A DNA stretch of 64,000 bases from Chamaecyparis obtusa (Eukaryota; Streptophyta; Pinopsida; Cupressales; Cupressaceae): positions 755,501-819,500 of the forward strand of contig BSBK01002091.1 of NCBI GenBank assembly GCA_027943335.1. Direction: 5' to 3'. Position 1 is the first letter of the stretch. Every line of letters begins with the position of its first letter. The position numbers and the translations under genes were made by a program. Below, piece after piece: positions 26,798 through 38,160 of the stretch. The notes below the pieces were generated by a model. That model did not search any database. It saw nothing but the letters and a program-made list of their open reading frames with translations, and was not told the DNA's origin.

Positions 26798-28924
26798 TCA
26801 CACTTCCATCTTCGCACCATTTGCGCATCCTTGAAAATCAGACTGCAAATCCAGCTGAAGCCCATTAGAACTACTAACATGACACATGAACTGCTGGCGG
26901 CAAGCTTGGCATGTAATTTCCAGTCTAGTTTCATCAATGCGGCGCGTGGCTTGTTCTTTGAGCTGCTGAGCACGAGCCAATTCAGCCCGAGCCTGTTCTT
27001 GTAATCGTTTTGCGGCGGCGAACTCTGCTTCGGCCAATTCGATCTGTCTCTTCGCTAAATCTCTTGCTTGTTCAGCGTAAGCCTTCTCCTGAGACGCCTG
27101 CCTCAGCTGCTCTCTCGCTTGCCTTTTCAAAACCTCCGCTCCGGCAATGTCGCTTTCAGCAGAGGGCAAGGAAATCTCCGTTCTGCTGCCCACAACTGTG
27201 TTTTGCTGCCCCGAGTTCCATGGAACATAGATGAGATTTCCCCTTGCCTCCAGTCTTGCAATCATTTGAGTAGATGCCCAGGGAATTTCAGATGGTGACT
27301 GGTTTCTCTCGCTGTTATTTCTTCCCCGCGGATGACCTGCAAAACTGGCGGCTTCAAGGCCTGATGTATCTCTGGCGGCTATTTCTTCATGCTCTACCGG
27401 CTTCCATGAACTGATATCTTCTGGCAGCGCAAGCCGTTTAGGCCTGCGGTCTGTTTTGACTGGTGATTTGTTGTCGTAGTTAGGTTTCAGGCCTATGGAG
27501 AGCTGCAGACCCGGAGCATGTTCAGACATGTCTTCTTCTGAGGAAGAAATGGGTTCTATGGCTACTGTAGGAGAATGGGTTGGAATTTTTATATGTTCTC
27601 TGAACAGTACTGCGGCGCCTGCATTGTTGATCCCTTGGAGTGTTGTTTCCGATGTATTAGGGTTGCTGTTTGCAAGGAGGAATTGACGCTCTCTTTGCTC
27701 CATTTTCAACCAGGCGGCTTTCTCCTGAAACTTCATGGATTCAAATGGCCTTCCGGCTGATGAAATCCCGGACCTGTTGGCGCTGAAAGTGTCGTTGGAG
27801 CTGCTCGTTCTTCCCGTTAAGGATGGCAGGCTTGGCGGATCACTGTATCCGAAAGTTGCTCTCTCCTTCGCAGCGCTGCAATTGTCTTGGTGTTCTATGA
27901 AGCTTTCCACTCTACAGGAAGAAAAGCCAACGGTTTTCAGTGTCACACATGCGTGTTCATAATCAGCGCAATTAAGAGCTACAGATGAAAATGAACATAA
28001 TTGCAGAGAAGCCATGCACTCAATTTCGTTTCTCTAGACAACTTAAAAGCCCTAAACCGGCTCCGTAAGATTGGCCTAGTACCTATATGGAATACATGTA
28101 TATATATAAATACATATAAGCAAATATGTGGAGAAAACTCTCCGATGACTGGTTCATAATTATAAATAAATACCTGGAGAAAACTCTGCCACAGTCACAG
28201 GAATGGCCTCTGGTGCCACAGGTCTTGAGGTGGGCTTTGTAATCAGATTGAACAGCATAGCCTTTCGAGCATTTCTCACACTTCCATTGCTTCTCAATGC
28301 TGTGTTTTCGCCTGAAGTGTTTCTTGATGCCAACCAGGTCTCCAAGAGCATGGCAGGGATCATTGTGAAGGCAGGTCGGGTCCGGGCACACATATACCCG
28401 TTTCCTAATCTCAGGCGTAGGTCTTTTCAAGAGTTTCCAAGGGACTTTGTGCCTGCGCCTGTGCATCTGCAGATTCTGATCCCTCTGGAAACCCTGGTTG
28501 CATATCTCGCACACATATCTATCGGATTCCATTAATGTCTTGGGAGATAACGCCACCACCTCCGCATCGGGATCTGCTCATCACAACAGTAGTAACAACA
28601 ACAACAATCATTTTACAAATAAATACATGTAAACACACAGTTTTCAGTAAGGATTGAAGATGAAAGCTGTTAGACTTCCACAATTCATATGTATTATGTA
28701 ATGGTTTTCTAAATTTGATTGTGTGAACAATTTTTACATATGAAAAATAAAACCATACCAGGCGTTCCAGCAGGACGGCGTTTCCGTTTGTTGTTGTTGT
28801 TATTGGTGGCGGCAGAGGATGAAAGCTGAAGAGGAGATGAACAATTGAATCCAGGAATGGAATTGATATGATGAGACCCAGAAGTGCCTGAGGCAGCAGT
28901 GCCTGGGGAGGGCAAAGCCATCAT
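26798..28924 (-). CDS. IDD15-like: IDD-family C2H2 zinc-finger transcription factor, SGR5/LPA1 (IDD14/15/16) clade
   Basis: Three exons, 28924-28759, 28573-28174 and 27911-26798, join with GT/AG introns into 559 codons plus stop. The first ATG is at 28924; an upstream in-frame TTG at 28951 was not used. Residues 46-50 are a basic KRKRR signal followed by PAGTPD. The INDETERMINATE domain follows: C2H2 fingers C77/C80/H93/H97 and C118/C123/H141/H146, then C2HC fingers C154/C157/H170/C174 and C181/C183/H196/C200. Intron 2 splits codon 189. The tail has LQLSIGL, an Ala/Gln/Arg-rich coiled coil (about 447-518), CQAC and LQLDL (540-544, an EAR-like LxLxL pattern). The HRRRHKVPWKLLKR finger linker and this coiled coil mark the SGR5/LPA1 group, nuclear regulators of gravitropism, organ angle and auxin-related genes in angiosperms. 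All key residues are intact. The function in this species is inferred. Confidence 0.93.
27912..28173 (-). other. Intron 2 of the IDD gene
   Basis: A 262-bp intron, donor CTCCAG|GTATTT and acceptor TGTAG|AGTGG, phase 2. Joining restores CGRVFSRVESFIEHQD across the last finger, exactly where this family expects it. Confidence 0.92.
28574..28758 (-). other. Intron 1 of the IDD gene
   Basis: A 185-bp intron, donor G|GTATGG and acceptor GCAG|ATCCC, phase 1. Joining restores the conserved TPDPDAEVV stretch before the first finger. Confidence 0.9.
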
Positions 28925-29113
28925 ATTTGACAACCCAAGACCCACCTCCAAAGAGGGCTTTACCAGCGAGCAAAGGCAATCACATACATACCCACAGAAA
29001 AAGAAAGAGTGTTTCTATTGAATCATGGCTCCTTATTCTCTCAATCTCTGATTGCCTATGCTACCCAAACATACAACCAAGTGATGCCCATCACTCATCT
29101 AATCCCAACCATG

Positions 29114-29121
29114 TATATATA
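29114..29121 (-). promoter_or_regulatory. Candidate TATA box of the IDD gene
   Basis: TATATATA about 190 bases upstream of the start codon. A second AT-rich candidate lies near 29175-29183. Neither is proven; the first gives the more usual leader length. Confidence 0.35.
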
Positions 29122-30249
29122 CACATATAAAACAATAGTAGCAAGAGATTATATAAAACAATAGTGGGAAGAGATTATATAAAGGAATGAGGTGAGCTTC
29201 CAGGCATGGACTGAACAGAACCCCACGCTAGCCAACTGTATTAGCACTCGCCACCAGAATTAGTGGCCCTATTCATAGCCTGCAGGCTTTGCTACTCTTA
29301 TCATAATTAGCCCCTCAAGGAACAAAGATAAATACCCAAAATGGCTTTATGGTTTGGATTATAATGCTAATGAATAAACCAAAAAGCCAAATGTCTGTTC
29401 TCTAAAAGTAGAAAGGACCAACATTATTATATACATCTACATATGCTTTGCTAAGCTCACCAGGAGTTTAGATGGCCGGTCTAATTAGGGTTTGTAATGC
29501 TTGTATTTGGTTTTTTTCGAGTGAGCCCGTAAACAGAATGCTTGGATTGGCGGGCCCTTTACATAATTTTATGCTCTCATGCAATTTATTTGTCGTACTA
29601 AGGGATGCCCTACGCAGACAAAAGCACGTATTAGAAGGAGATAATAACCCGTCCAGAGAACAAAAGCTCTTTCGACGAGGAACAAATTCACCCGCACGAA
29701 GACTCCTTTCTAACGAAAACCGTTCCGAGTCCGTGCACGTGCGGAGGTCATTATGATATTGAAAAAAACCCTTGTCGTCGACGACTTGACCGTTTCCGTC
29801 GTTAACAGAAAACCATAGCTTGGATACAGACTTGTAGTCCGGGAATAAAGATTCTAATGACGTCTAAGCAATTTTAAGCTATCCTAAATTTCACTATCAC
29901 ATTTGGGGAAAGCTTCTGAGTTAGGTTTGATGAGAGATTATCTGTGAGATGGATACAATAGTATTGATTTTCGGGGAAAGAGTTTTGTATTCGTTGAAGT
30001 TGGTTCTTTATGTGGGAATGCTGTTATAGTTTCTAGATTTGATTATGTAAAAGTTTTTTATCATCAATGTTTCGGATCGTGATCTATCATCCAGATGCAA
30101 GAGAACATAGGAAGAAGAAGAGTAATTGATTGCAGATCACGAACCTAATAAGATGAGAAAAGGGGTAAGAAAAGAGACCACAAATCAAGAAAGATAAGAC
30201 CCACAAGACAAAAATAAAAATAAAAAAATTAAACAAACAAATGGCCTTC
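29122..30249. other. Upstream region of the IDD gene
   Basis: No supported gene. An open frame at 29472-29756 (+) has no recognisable domain. A palindromic G-box core, CACGTG, lies at 29736-29741, about 810 bases upstream of the IDD start codon. This 29.6-29.8 kb patch is less AT-rich than its surroundings. Confidence 0.45.
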
Positions 30250-31000
30250 TAATGTCAATTCTTTATGTGGGTCAAATTCTTTGCCTTGCTTGAAATTTTT
30301 ATTTCATCTATTTAATTCATATTTCTCATGAATGGAATGTTGTTGCTGATTATTTGCCTAAATGAACTTTAGATATTGGCCATAGTTGAAGTGTTATAGA
30401 TTGGGGATCTCCTTTTCCAGCTCATAGTTCACAACTTCTTTCACTCTTTTGAGCTGATAGTTTTATGACTTTTTCTTACTGTAATTTTATTTTCTTGTTC
30501 TCCTTTGAAAGTTCATATGCATGCTTTTGTAACATACCTAGCTTATGCTACTAATCCCTTGGTTTTTCTATTGTGAGACGAATTCAATAATTTTGATTTC
30601 CCTTTTGAATAATGGGAAAACTCCTTATTCTTCTTGGAAGTTGGTTCTTTATGTAGGTCAAATTCTTTACCAAATTCAAAATTTGATCGTGTCTTTTTTA
30701 TTCATATTCCTTGTGAGTAGAATGTTGTTGATGATTTTTTGGCTAAATGGTCTTCTGATATTGATTACATAACCAGAAAGTTATGAATTGGGGAACTCTC
30801 TTTATTCAACTCTAGCTCACATCTCCTTTCAAACATTTGAGCTGATAGTTTCCTATACTTTTCTTGCTATCCTTTTGTTTTCTTGTCCTATTTTGAAGCT
30901 TTCTTGTGGTAGTTCTATAACAAACCTCCCTAGATCTTTACTCTTTGGGTTTTAATGACAATTATGGATTGGAGATGTCTAATCTATTGTTTGTAGCTCC
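30250..31000 (+). pseudogene. Two tandem LINE 3'-end fragments (RNase H tail)
   Basis: Two related stretches start near 30267 and 30643 with TTCTTTATGTNGGTCAAATT. Each conceptually encodes a broken tail of the type HIP-E-NVV-D-LAKW, typical of the RNase H end of plant L1-type LINEs. A shared T-rich 3' sequence follows (GAGCTGATAGTTT and TTTTCTTGT words). Stops and shifts are frequent. A third, weaker copy may follow to about 31160. Confidence 0.5.
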
Positions 31001-31163
31001 TAATTTGTCTTTCACACTGTCGAGTTAAATAGTTTATTGTCTTTTTCTTGCTATCGTTATAGTTATCTATCTTTTTGTTACTACTCTTTTGTTTTCTTAG
31101 TTTCTATTGAATTTTTCTTAGGTAGTTCTGTTATAGGCCTCTTTGAATCTTTATTTTTTGGGG

Positions 31164-31834
31164 TTTGGATGACAACTATTACTGTTTGAAAATCTTTATG
31201 TAGTTATTCTAGTTTCTAGCTTAATATAAATTTATTTATTTTAGATTGGAGGAATTGTATAACTGCCTTTATACTGTAGTGTGTCAAGTAAACTTTTTAT
31301 TTGTACGAATTATACTAGCATGACATGCCCTCTAATATCACATTAACAAAAAAGAGACTAGAACTGTAAATTTATACCTAACATAAAAAAACTCTCACCA
31401 ACCAAAAACAAACACATTATTGATGAAATCAGAATTTTTTATTATACATTTTAATCACAATACTATCTATCTTACTTCTTCAAATTACTAGTGTAGACTA
31501 TTTGAATGACAACTATTACTGTTTGAAAATCTTTATGTAGTTATTCCAGTTTCTAGCTTAATATAAATTTATTTATTTTAGATTGCAGGAATCGTATAGA
31601 TGCCTTTATACTGTAGTGTGTCAAGTAAACTTTTTATTTGTACGAATATACTAGCATGACATGCCCTCTAATATCACATTAACAAAAAAGAGACTAAAAC
31701 TGTAAATTTATACCTAATATAAAAAAATTCTCACCAACCAAAAACAAACACATTATTGATAAATCAGAATTTTTTATTATACATTTTAATCACAATACTA
31801 TCTATCTTACTTCTTCAAATTACTAGTGTAGACT
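31164..31834. repeat. 337-bp tandem duplication
   Basis: Copy 1 (about 31164-31500) and copy 2 (about 31501-31834) share long identical stretches, offset by 337 bases (TGACAACTATTACTG at 31170 and 31507). Few substitutions separate them. No open frame. Confidence 0.92.
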
Positions 31835-34800
31835 GTCTAACTTTAGAAAAACATCTGCCGTTGGAGAGATAATGACTAAAATGCCCTTGGCATGGTTTCT
31901 TGTGCATATGAATGAATGAATGTCAGGGGTTGAAGGTCAAAGTCCATATTGCTTACGTTGGCATTCTGTGGTGTGTTTCACATCAGGGTGGTCAGACAAA
32001 TTTATTATGAAGCACACAGACGTATGATGCGCCTATGCTTTTGTCTTTATACTTATGGATGGGCTCTGCCATTGCCGGCCTTCACAGAGAGTAGATCCTT
32101 TCCCCATCTACTCTTCCCCTAATACAAACAAAATTCCTACGTGGACCGTTTTCGATCGATTCCTTGCATGAACTTGTGCGTAAGATATGACTTGGGCATT
32201 CATTACACGGCCATTTTTCAAGGCCCAGTATTAGTCCTCATGAGTATCACAATTACAGAATTAGAGGCTGTTTGTGGGTTACCTCGGATGTTTTTCGTAG
32301 TAAACATTTTTAAAGAGTTAAGCACCTCTAATCCTAGTAAACATTTTTATTCATGAAACACAAAGTTAATAAATTCTACTCAAGTATTCTAATAGCAAGA
32401 CTATAATAAGATTTAAGAGATTAAATTTGCACAAATGAATCATTGAAATACTGCTGAGAAGCAGGGAATCCACCATATGTATGTGAGCTGTGATGAAAGC
32501 CTTTTATGGAGTGTCTTGTTGTTTGATTGTAGGGCCGCGTAGGGGTCTTTTTTATTTTTGCTGAATCGTACGGCCCTCAATAATTGATAAGCTAATGCTC
32601 TGCCTTCCATTCCATAAGGACGTCAGCTTTTAGTTATATATTTGTATCTTTATAAAGACTACTGATGACATATTCAGCCTCGTAATGATAATACCCATCT
32701 CGTCATGTGATTCTGCTTTACAACGCCCTGCTATAAAACCAATACTATTTGCTAGTGGTTAAATAAATATCCAAGTTTGTTTCGATGGCGGTTTACCATT
32801 TCGAAATGCTTTTCTATTGAGAGGAAAATGCTCCTGCCAAATGAACTTGCAGTTTAGGAAATTATAGTTTCACATACTTCCCACTCACTTTCCATATTTG
32901 AGGTGCCGAAGGTACAAGAGTATGTCAGGGGGGTAAGTCTTTTACAAAGTAAGAGAGATTAAATATAGTAGTTGTGGGGAAAACTATATAATGGAAGATT
33001 TGAGGTGGAAGTGGTTTTTTTAATTGTATAACAGCTCTATTAGGGTAAGCGATCACTTTCAAAGTATAGAATTAGAGTGATCAGGTTTAAAGTATAGAAT
33101 TATTGAGATGTGTTGGGATTAATTTATGAGTTGATGTAGTTGGATAGGAAATCTCTTTCAATTCAATTTCTTTATTTTTATTTGAATAGAAGTAAAATCT
33201 ATATTTTTTTCTCATCTCAAATTCTTTGAAGATCATAATAGACATGTGAGAATTAAATATATGAATTAGTATTATTAATGTTCGTTAGGATGCCTGTAAA
33301 TATAGTCTTTAGAAGAGAAAAGCCTAGACTATAGAGTATTGAATTGACATTTGAGAAGGGAGGGTGGAAAATATTAGAGATGTTTGAGATAATTGCATGA
33401 TTTTTTATAAATTTTAAAACAATACTTATTTTGTAATAGAATTATTATGAGAGATAATTTTTACACAATAAATTCACATTGTTTTGGTCTATGTAGGAGG
33501 AATTGGAAATCTATTGCACTAAATAATAGAAATAAGAAATATTAAAAGGACATAGGACTGCTCCTTCCACACATGGTCATTATTCTTGTTGTGTGATGGA
33601 AGAACTTTATCTTTTTGTTCAAAGGTCCTTTTCAAATGACTTAAAAGTCCAAGACAAATGATAGAAGTGGGGGTAGTTTGAGAAAGTTGGAGCTAGAAAA
33701 TTTGAGATTTAATGTAATATGTGCTTCTGTTTCGCTTTGAATATTCAAACAAAAATTAGAATTATATTATGCAATAATAAAAATATTAGAAATCTTTTTA
33801 AAAAAATACATATTGATTTTTATAACTTATTTAAGTTTCCAAATCAATAATCCTTTTCATTCTTCTCAAGTTCTTTACTAACCCTACTATTATACTCATC
33901 ATGATTAACAAAGAAGAATCTCCCTTATATCTTATATTTCATGCTAAAATTTTAAATAATAGTCCTTAGAGAAAGGAAGATAATAACCACATGTGCAAGA
34001 GCAAGATAGGAATAGCGAATTGGCAGCTATAAGATCTAATAATATTTGAAAGGAAAGTGAATAGAGGTCCCAAGCTTAGTGGGTGGCCATTTGCAGGGCC
34101 CTCCCATGGTCGTATTTCAATGATGCTCTCACTAGCTAAATCCTCTATTCGTATCATTTGTTTCTTTCAGGCATTATTTTCGCAGCGTCCTTTCTTGGCA
34201 CCTAATTTCAGTATAGGAATGAACATAATATTATAGGGCCTCCCCAAACACCCACGTGCACCTGAGAAATACGATTTGATTGTAATGATACGATTGCATG
34301 TATCATGGCATCATTTTTGCTTTCTTTCGACCACTTCTATTGGAGAGAAGATGCCAAGTAAAGATCGCCATCAACAGTTAATCATCAATGCACCTAACAA
34401 AGCTGTATCTTTCTAGGAATCCATATAATTAACGCTTTAAGAAACTTCCTCATGCCCATTACCAGTGAGACAAATAATGACCCTTCTTTTAGCACTCCAT
34501 CTTAATACGAAAAGGAATATCAACCAATCCTCAGCCTTTAAAACTCTGTATCCAGCTCATCTACGTTGACTTGAACATTTAAAAATTAAATACCACATAC
34601 CCGGTCGATAGATTCCACATGCTACACCCATTCTCTGGTTATTTAATAACAAAAAAAATGTTTATACTTTATTCCAATCCCGCTTGATATGTTTATACTT
34701 TATTCTAATCCTGCTTGATAAATTGATGAAACTTTCGTCAGATCAATATTTAAATTTAATCTTGTGAAGTTGAATGATTGTTTATGAATTCATCAAAGAT

Positions 34801-34918
34801 TAAATCTTGTTGAATGCAAGATCTCATCATAAGATATAAAGTAAGTATTGTATCCATGAGAAATTTGGCAAACTAGATCATAATAAGTATGAGATGTTTT
34901 TCACAGCAAATCGAATTA
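31835..34918. other. Gene-free spacer
   Basis: About 3 kb of AT-rich sequence. Short frames at 32141-32356 (+) and 33966-34157 (-) show no known domain. No repeat structure was recognised apart from a short repeated phrase, GTTTATACTTTATTC, near 34660 and 34690. Confidence 0.45.
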
Positions 34919-36880
34919 TGATATTACTGTCATGGTTCAAATTTGTAACTTTTGATCCAAATTCATTAATCCCATGTTTCATGAGTAGTGGTTCACAAGA
35001 ACCCATCTCATAGAATTCAAATATCTAGATATGTTCATAAGAGATGGGTTCTTGTGAAGCACTTCTCATGAATCATGGAAAAATGAGTCTGAGTTGAAAC
35101 CTACACAATTGAATCCTAATAGCAATATCATAGAATGAATACTCTTTAGTCCTTGACTCTTAATCAAAGAGGATTCAATTTGCTCCATTAGTAGTCAAAT
35201 TACAATATTGTTATCAAAATTTAGCTTTATTATTTTTGAATCAAACTCATTGATCTGTGTCTCATGATTAGTGCTTCACAAGGACCCATCTCATGGAATG
35301 TAATTGTATAGATATTCAGATAGATTTCTGGAGTAGACTACGTATGATTTTTTATTTATTATTTTTGCATCAACGTTTCACATCACACTTTGTGATCTCA
35401 TGTTTTGTAGCTTTCTTTTCCTTATGATGGTTCACAAAGTGTGATCCGAAACTTTGATGCAAAAAAAAGATAAAAAAATCATACACAATCTACTCCAACA
35501 ATCTATATCTGAACTAATAATAGATTGTGGGAATCTCATATCTTTAATGTATAGATATTTTCATGAGAGATGGGTTCTTCTGAACCATTACTAATGAAAC
35601 ATGGGTCAAAGAGGTTGACCTAAAAGCGACATACTTAAATCGTGATAGTAATATCCCAAAATGAATACTTTTATTACTTGATTGTTATATTTCTACTAGG
35701 ATTCAATTGTGTAGTTTTTGAGCCTAAGACATTTATCCATGTTTCATGAGTTGTGGTTCACAAGAACCCCATCTCATGGAATTCAATTGTGTAAATATTA
35801 TTTTCGTGAGAGATGGGTTCCTATGAACCACTAGCCTCATGAAACATGGGTAAATGAGTTTGAGATGAAAACTGTACACAGTTGAATCTTGATAGCAATA
35901 TCATAGAATGAATAATCTTTAGTCCTTGACTCTTAATCAAAGATGTTACAATCTAATCCACAACAAGTTAAACTATGATATTGCTATGAAAATTCAGTTT
36001 AGTAGTTTTTTGAGTCAAAGTCATTGACCCATGATTCATGAGTTGTGGCTCACAAGAATCCATCATATGGAATTCAACTGTGTAGATATTTTCATGAGAG
36101 ATGGGTTCTTGTGAAGCACTACTCATGAATCATGTGTCAATGAGTTTGAGTCAAAAACTACACAGTTGAGTGCTGATAGAAATATCATAGAATGAATGTT
36201 CTTCATTCCTTGACTCCTAATCAGAGGTTCCAATCTAATCCATAAAAATGTCAAATCACAATAATTGTATCAAGAATGAACTATATAGTTTTTAGGTCAA
36301 ACTCGTTGACCCATGTTTCATGAGTAGTGATTTAGAAGGGTCCATCTCATGTAATTTTACTTTATTGATATTTGAATGAGAGAAAAGTTCTTGTGAAGTA
36401 CTACTCAAGAAATATGGACAAATGAGTTTTTCTAGGAAACTATAAAATTGAATCTTGATAGAAATATCATAGAGTGAATAGTCTTTAGTCCTTGACTCAT
36501 AATCAAAGAGGTTTCAAACTAATCAATAGCAGTAAAATTATGATATTGCTACTCATATTTTATCGTGTAGTTTTCGAATGTATTTCAACTGTATAGATAT
36601 TTTAATGAGAGATGAGATTTTTGAAGCACTAGTCATTAAACATGGGTCAATGATTTTGATTGAAAAAGTACATAAATGACTCCTAATAGTAATATCTTAG
36701 AATGAGTACTCTTCAATATTTGACTCTTAATCGGAAAGGTCTTAATTTAATTCATAGCAAGTCAAATTACAATATTACTATCATAATTTGTATAGTTTTC
36801 TAGTGACCCATATTTACAATTAGTAGTTCAACAAGATTCATAAAACATAGGTCAATTAGTTTGACTTGAAAACCACAGAA
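34919..36880. repeat. Tandem array of ~290-bp monomers, each a long imperfect palindrome
   Basis: The phrase CACAAGAACCCATCTCATGG recurs near 34995, 35280, 35759, 36053 and 36330. Its complement CATGAGAGATGGGTTCTTGT recurs near 35041, 35567, 35812, 36101, 36376 and 36607. Each monomer has two arms of about 90 bases, a ~23-base centre and a ~70-base spacer (GAATACTCTTTAGTCCTTGA). There are six to seven copies. No coding potential. Confidence 0.85.
35317..35547. mobile_element. Foldback/MITE-like insertion in a satellite centre
   Basis: A 231-bp segment interrupts one monomer. It contains a hairpin from CAGATAGATT (35317) to AATCTATATCTG (ending 35511), with arms of about 80 bases including GCATCAACGTTTC against GAAACTTTGATGC. 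The target word TGTATAGATATT occurs on both sides (35305-35316 and 35548-35559), while intact monomers have one copy, so a 12-bp target duplication is likely. No transposase. Confidence 0.65.
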
Positions 36881-38069
36881 TTTGGATACTCATATATTGG
36901 ATACTTCAAATTTCTTCATACATGGTAAAAGAGCTTCAATAAAGTACATACATACATAAATAATCTTCATCTGAGGGAAAACGATAACCACCATAAAAGG
37001 CATGATAATAAAGATTCGTGAGTGAAGTACCCGGGCCCCGGCCCAATTAAGTGACCCGACCACTGAACTGAACAGTGGCAGAGGGAGGTGGGCGTTACTG
37101 CAGAAAGAGAGGGACAAGAGGTAGCCCTAAAGAAGATAAGCCCTACCACTGTAGGACTAAAAACAACCAGGGTGACGTTTGTAGATAAGATGATCACTTA
37201 GAGAGAAAAGGTGAGGGCAAAGGTGAAAAGTTGTGTCTGGCTTGTAGCTTTTGTTGCAATCCCTAACAGTGTTGTGAGAGACATTCGGTGTATATGTCAG
37301 CCTTCAGATATACTAGAGATGACGGCCTTCACACCACCTCTTTCTATCCCATCTTTTCCCCACTTGCTTTATTACTCAGTATGCTTCACAGCTAAGGAGT
37401 GGTGTCTTCATGTGTTTATAGCTTTCGATAAATATTCCTGTATCAGATAACGCCCAATGACAGAGAACCATGGTGAAAATCTGTAAGCTGGCAGTATAGC
37501 ATTAAATATGCTAGAAATGTGATGGCTTGACGGATTGAATGAACAAGAGACAAAAGTACTTCTCATTCCCTCACCATCTTTCAACAACTAGTGGACAAGA
37601 ACAAAATACATTGGTGATGTGACTGAAAATGTAGAGTTCATTAAAACAAGAAAATTAACTTAAAATATTTGTGGCCTCTTGATGATATCCTCTTGAGGAA
37701 AGGTCATTCTTCTTGCCCTGACTTTCCCGTGATAATAATAATACAAAATCCCATGCAAAAATGAATGTCCAAAAAATTTGGACCTTCCCTTGAGAATAAA
37801 TTAACATGGCCTTATTGAAACAAAATATAAATTCAAAATTAAAATACCAGTTTATGGGAATCTTCTTTACTAGGAATCAATGAGCTTTAGATTTGAGAAA
37901 ATAGAAAATAAACTATTTCTATATATAAATGGTCTCACGTTCTTACCCATGAGGAGGAATGAGTTATAGCTTTTATAATATTTTAATGAGAAATATTAAT
38001 TAATTTTTAAAATTTTTGGTTATATATAGAAGTAATATGTTATGTTTTAAAGATTTTGTTTTTGGTTTT
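36881..38069. other. Gene-free spacer with a GC-richer island
   Basis: The stretch 37020-37330 is clearly less AT-rich (CCCGGGCCCCGGCCC near 37029) and could be a remnant of a gene or promoter, but overlapping frames on both strands (36890-37197 minus, 37211-37450 plus) match nothing I recognise. Confidence 0.4.
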
Positions 38070-38160
38070 AAAAAAATGTATGAATATGAGATCATAAGAT
38101 TTGAACCTCTAGGGCAATAATAAGAACACCACAACTTAACCATCAAACCATGCTACTAGT
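38070..38160 (-). repeat. tRNA-derived SINE-like fragment
   Basis: On the minus strand TGGTTTGATGG (38140-38150), close to a pol III A box, is followed 33 bases later by GGTTCAAATC (38098-38107), a good B box. A T-run lies about 25 bases further on. This A/B-box spacing is tRNA-like, but the stems of a working tRNA do not form. A short SINE head is the best reading. Confidence 0.4.

Noticed and set aside
28925..28951. An upstream extension of the IDD protein
   Set aside because: That codon is TTG. The first in-frame ATG is at 28924, and the extension adds no conserved motif.
29472..29756. A 94-codon plus-strand frame upstream of the IDD gene
   Set aside because: It starts with ATG but has no recognisable domain, no neighbours in a gene model and no codon-bias support that I can see by eye.
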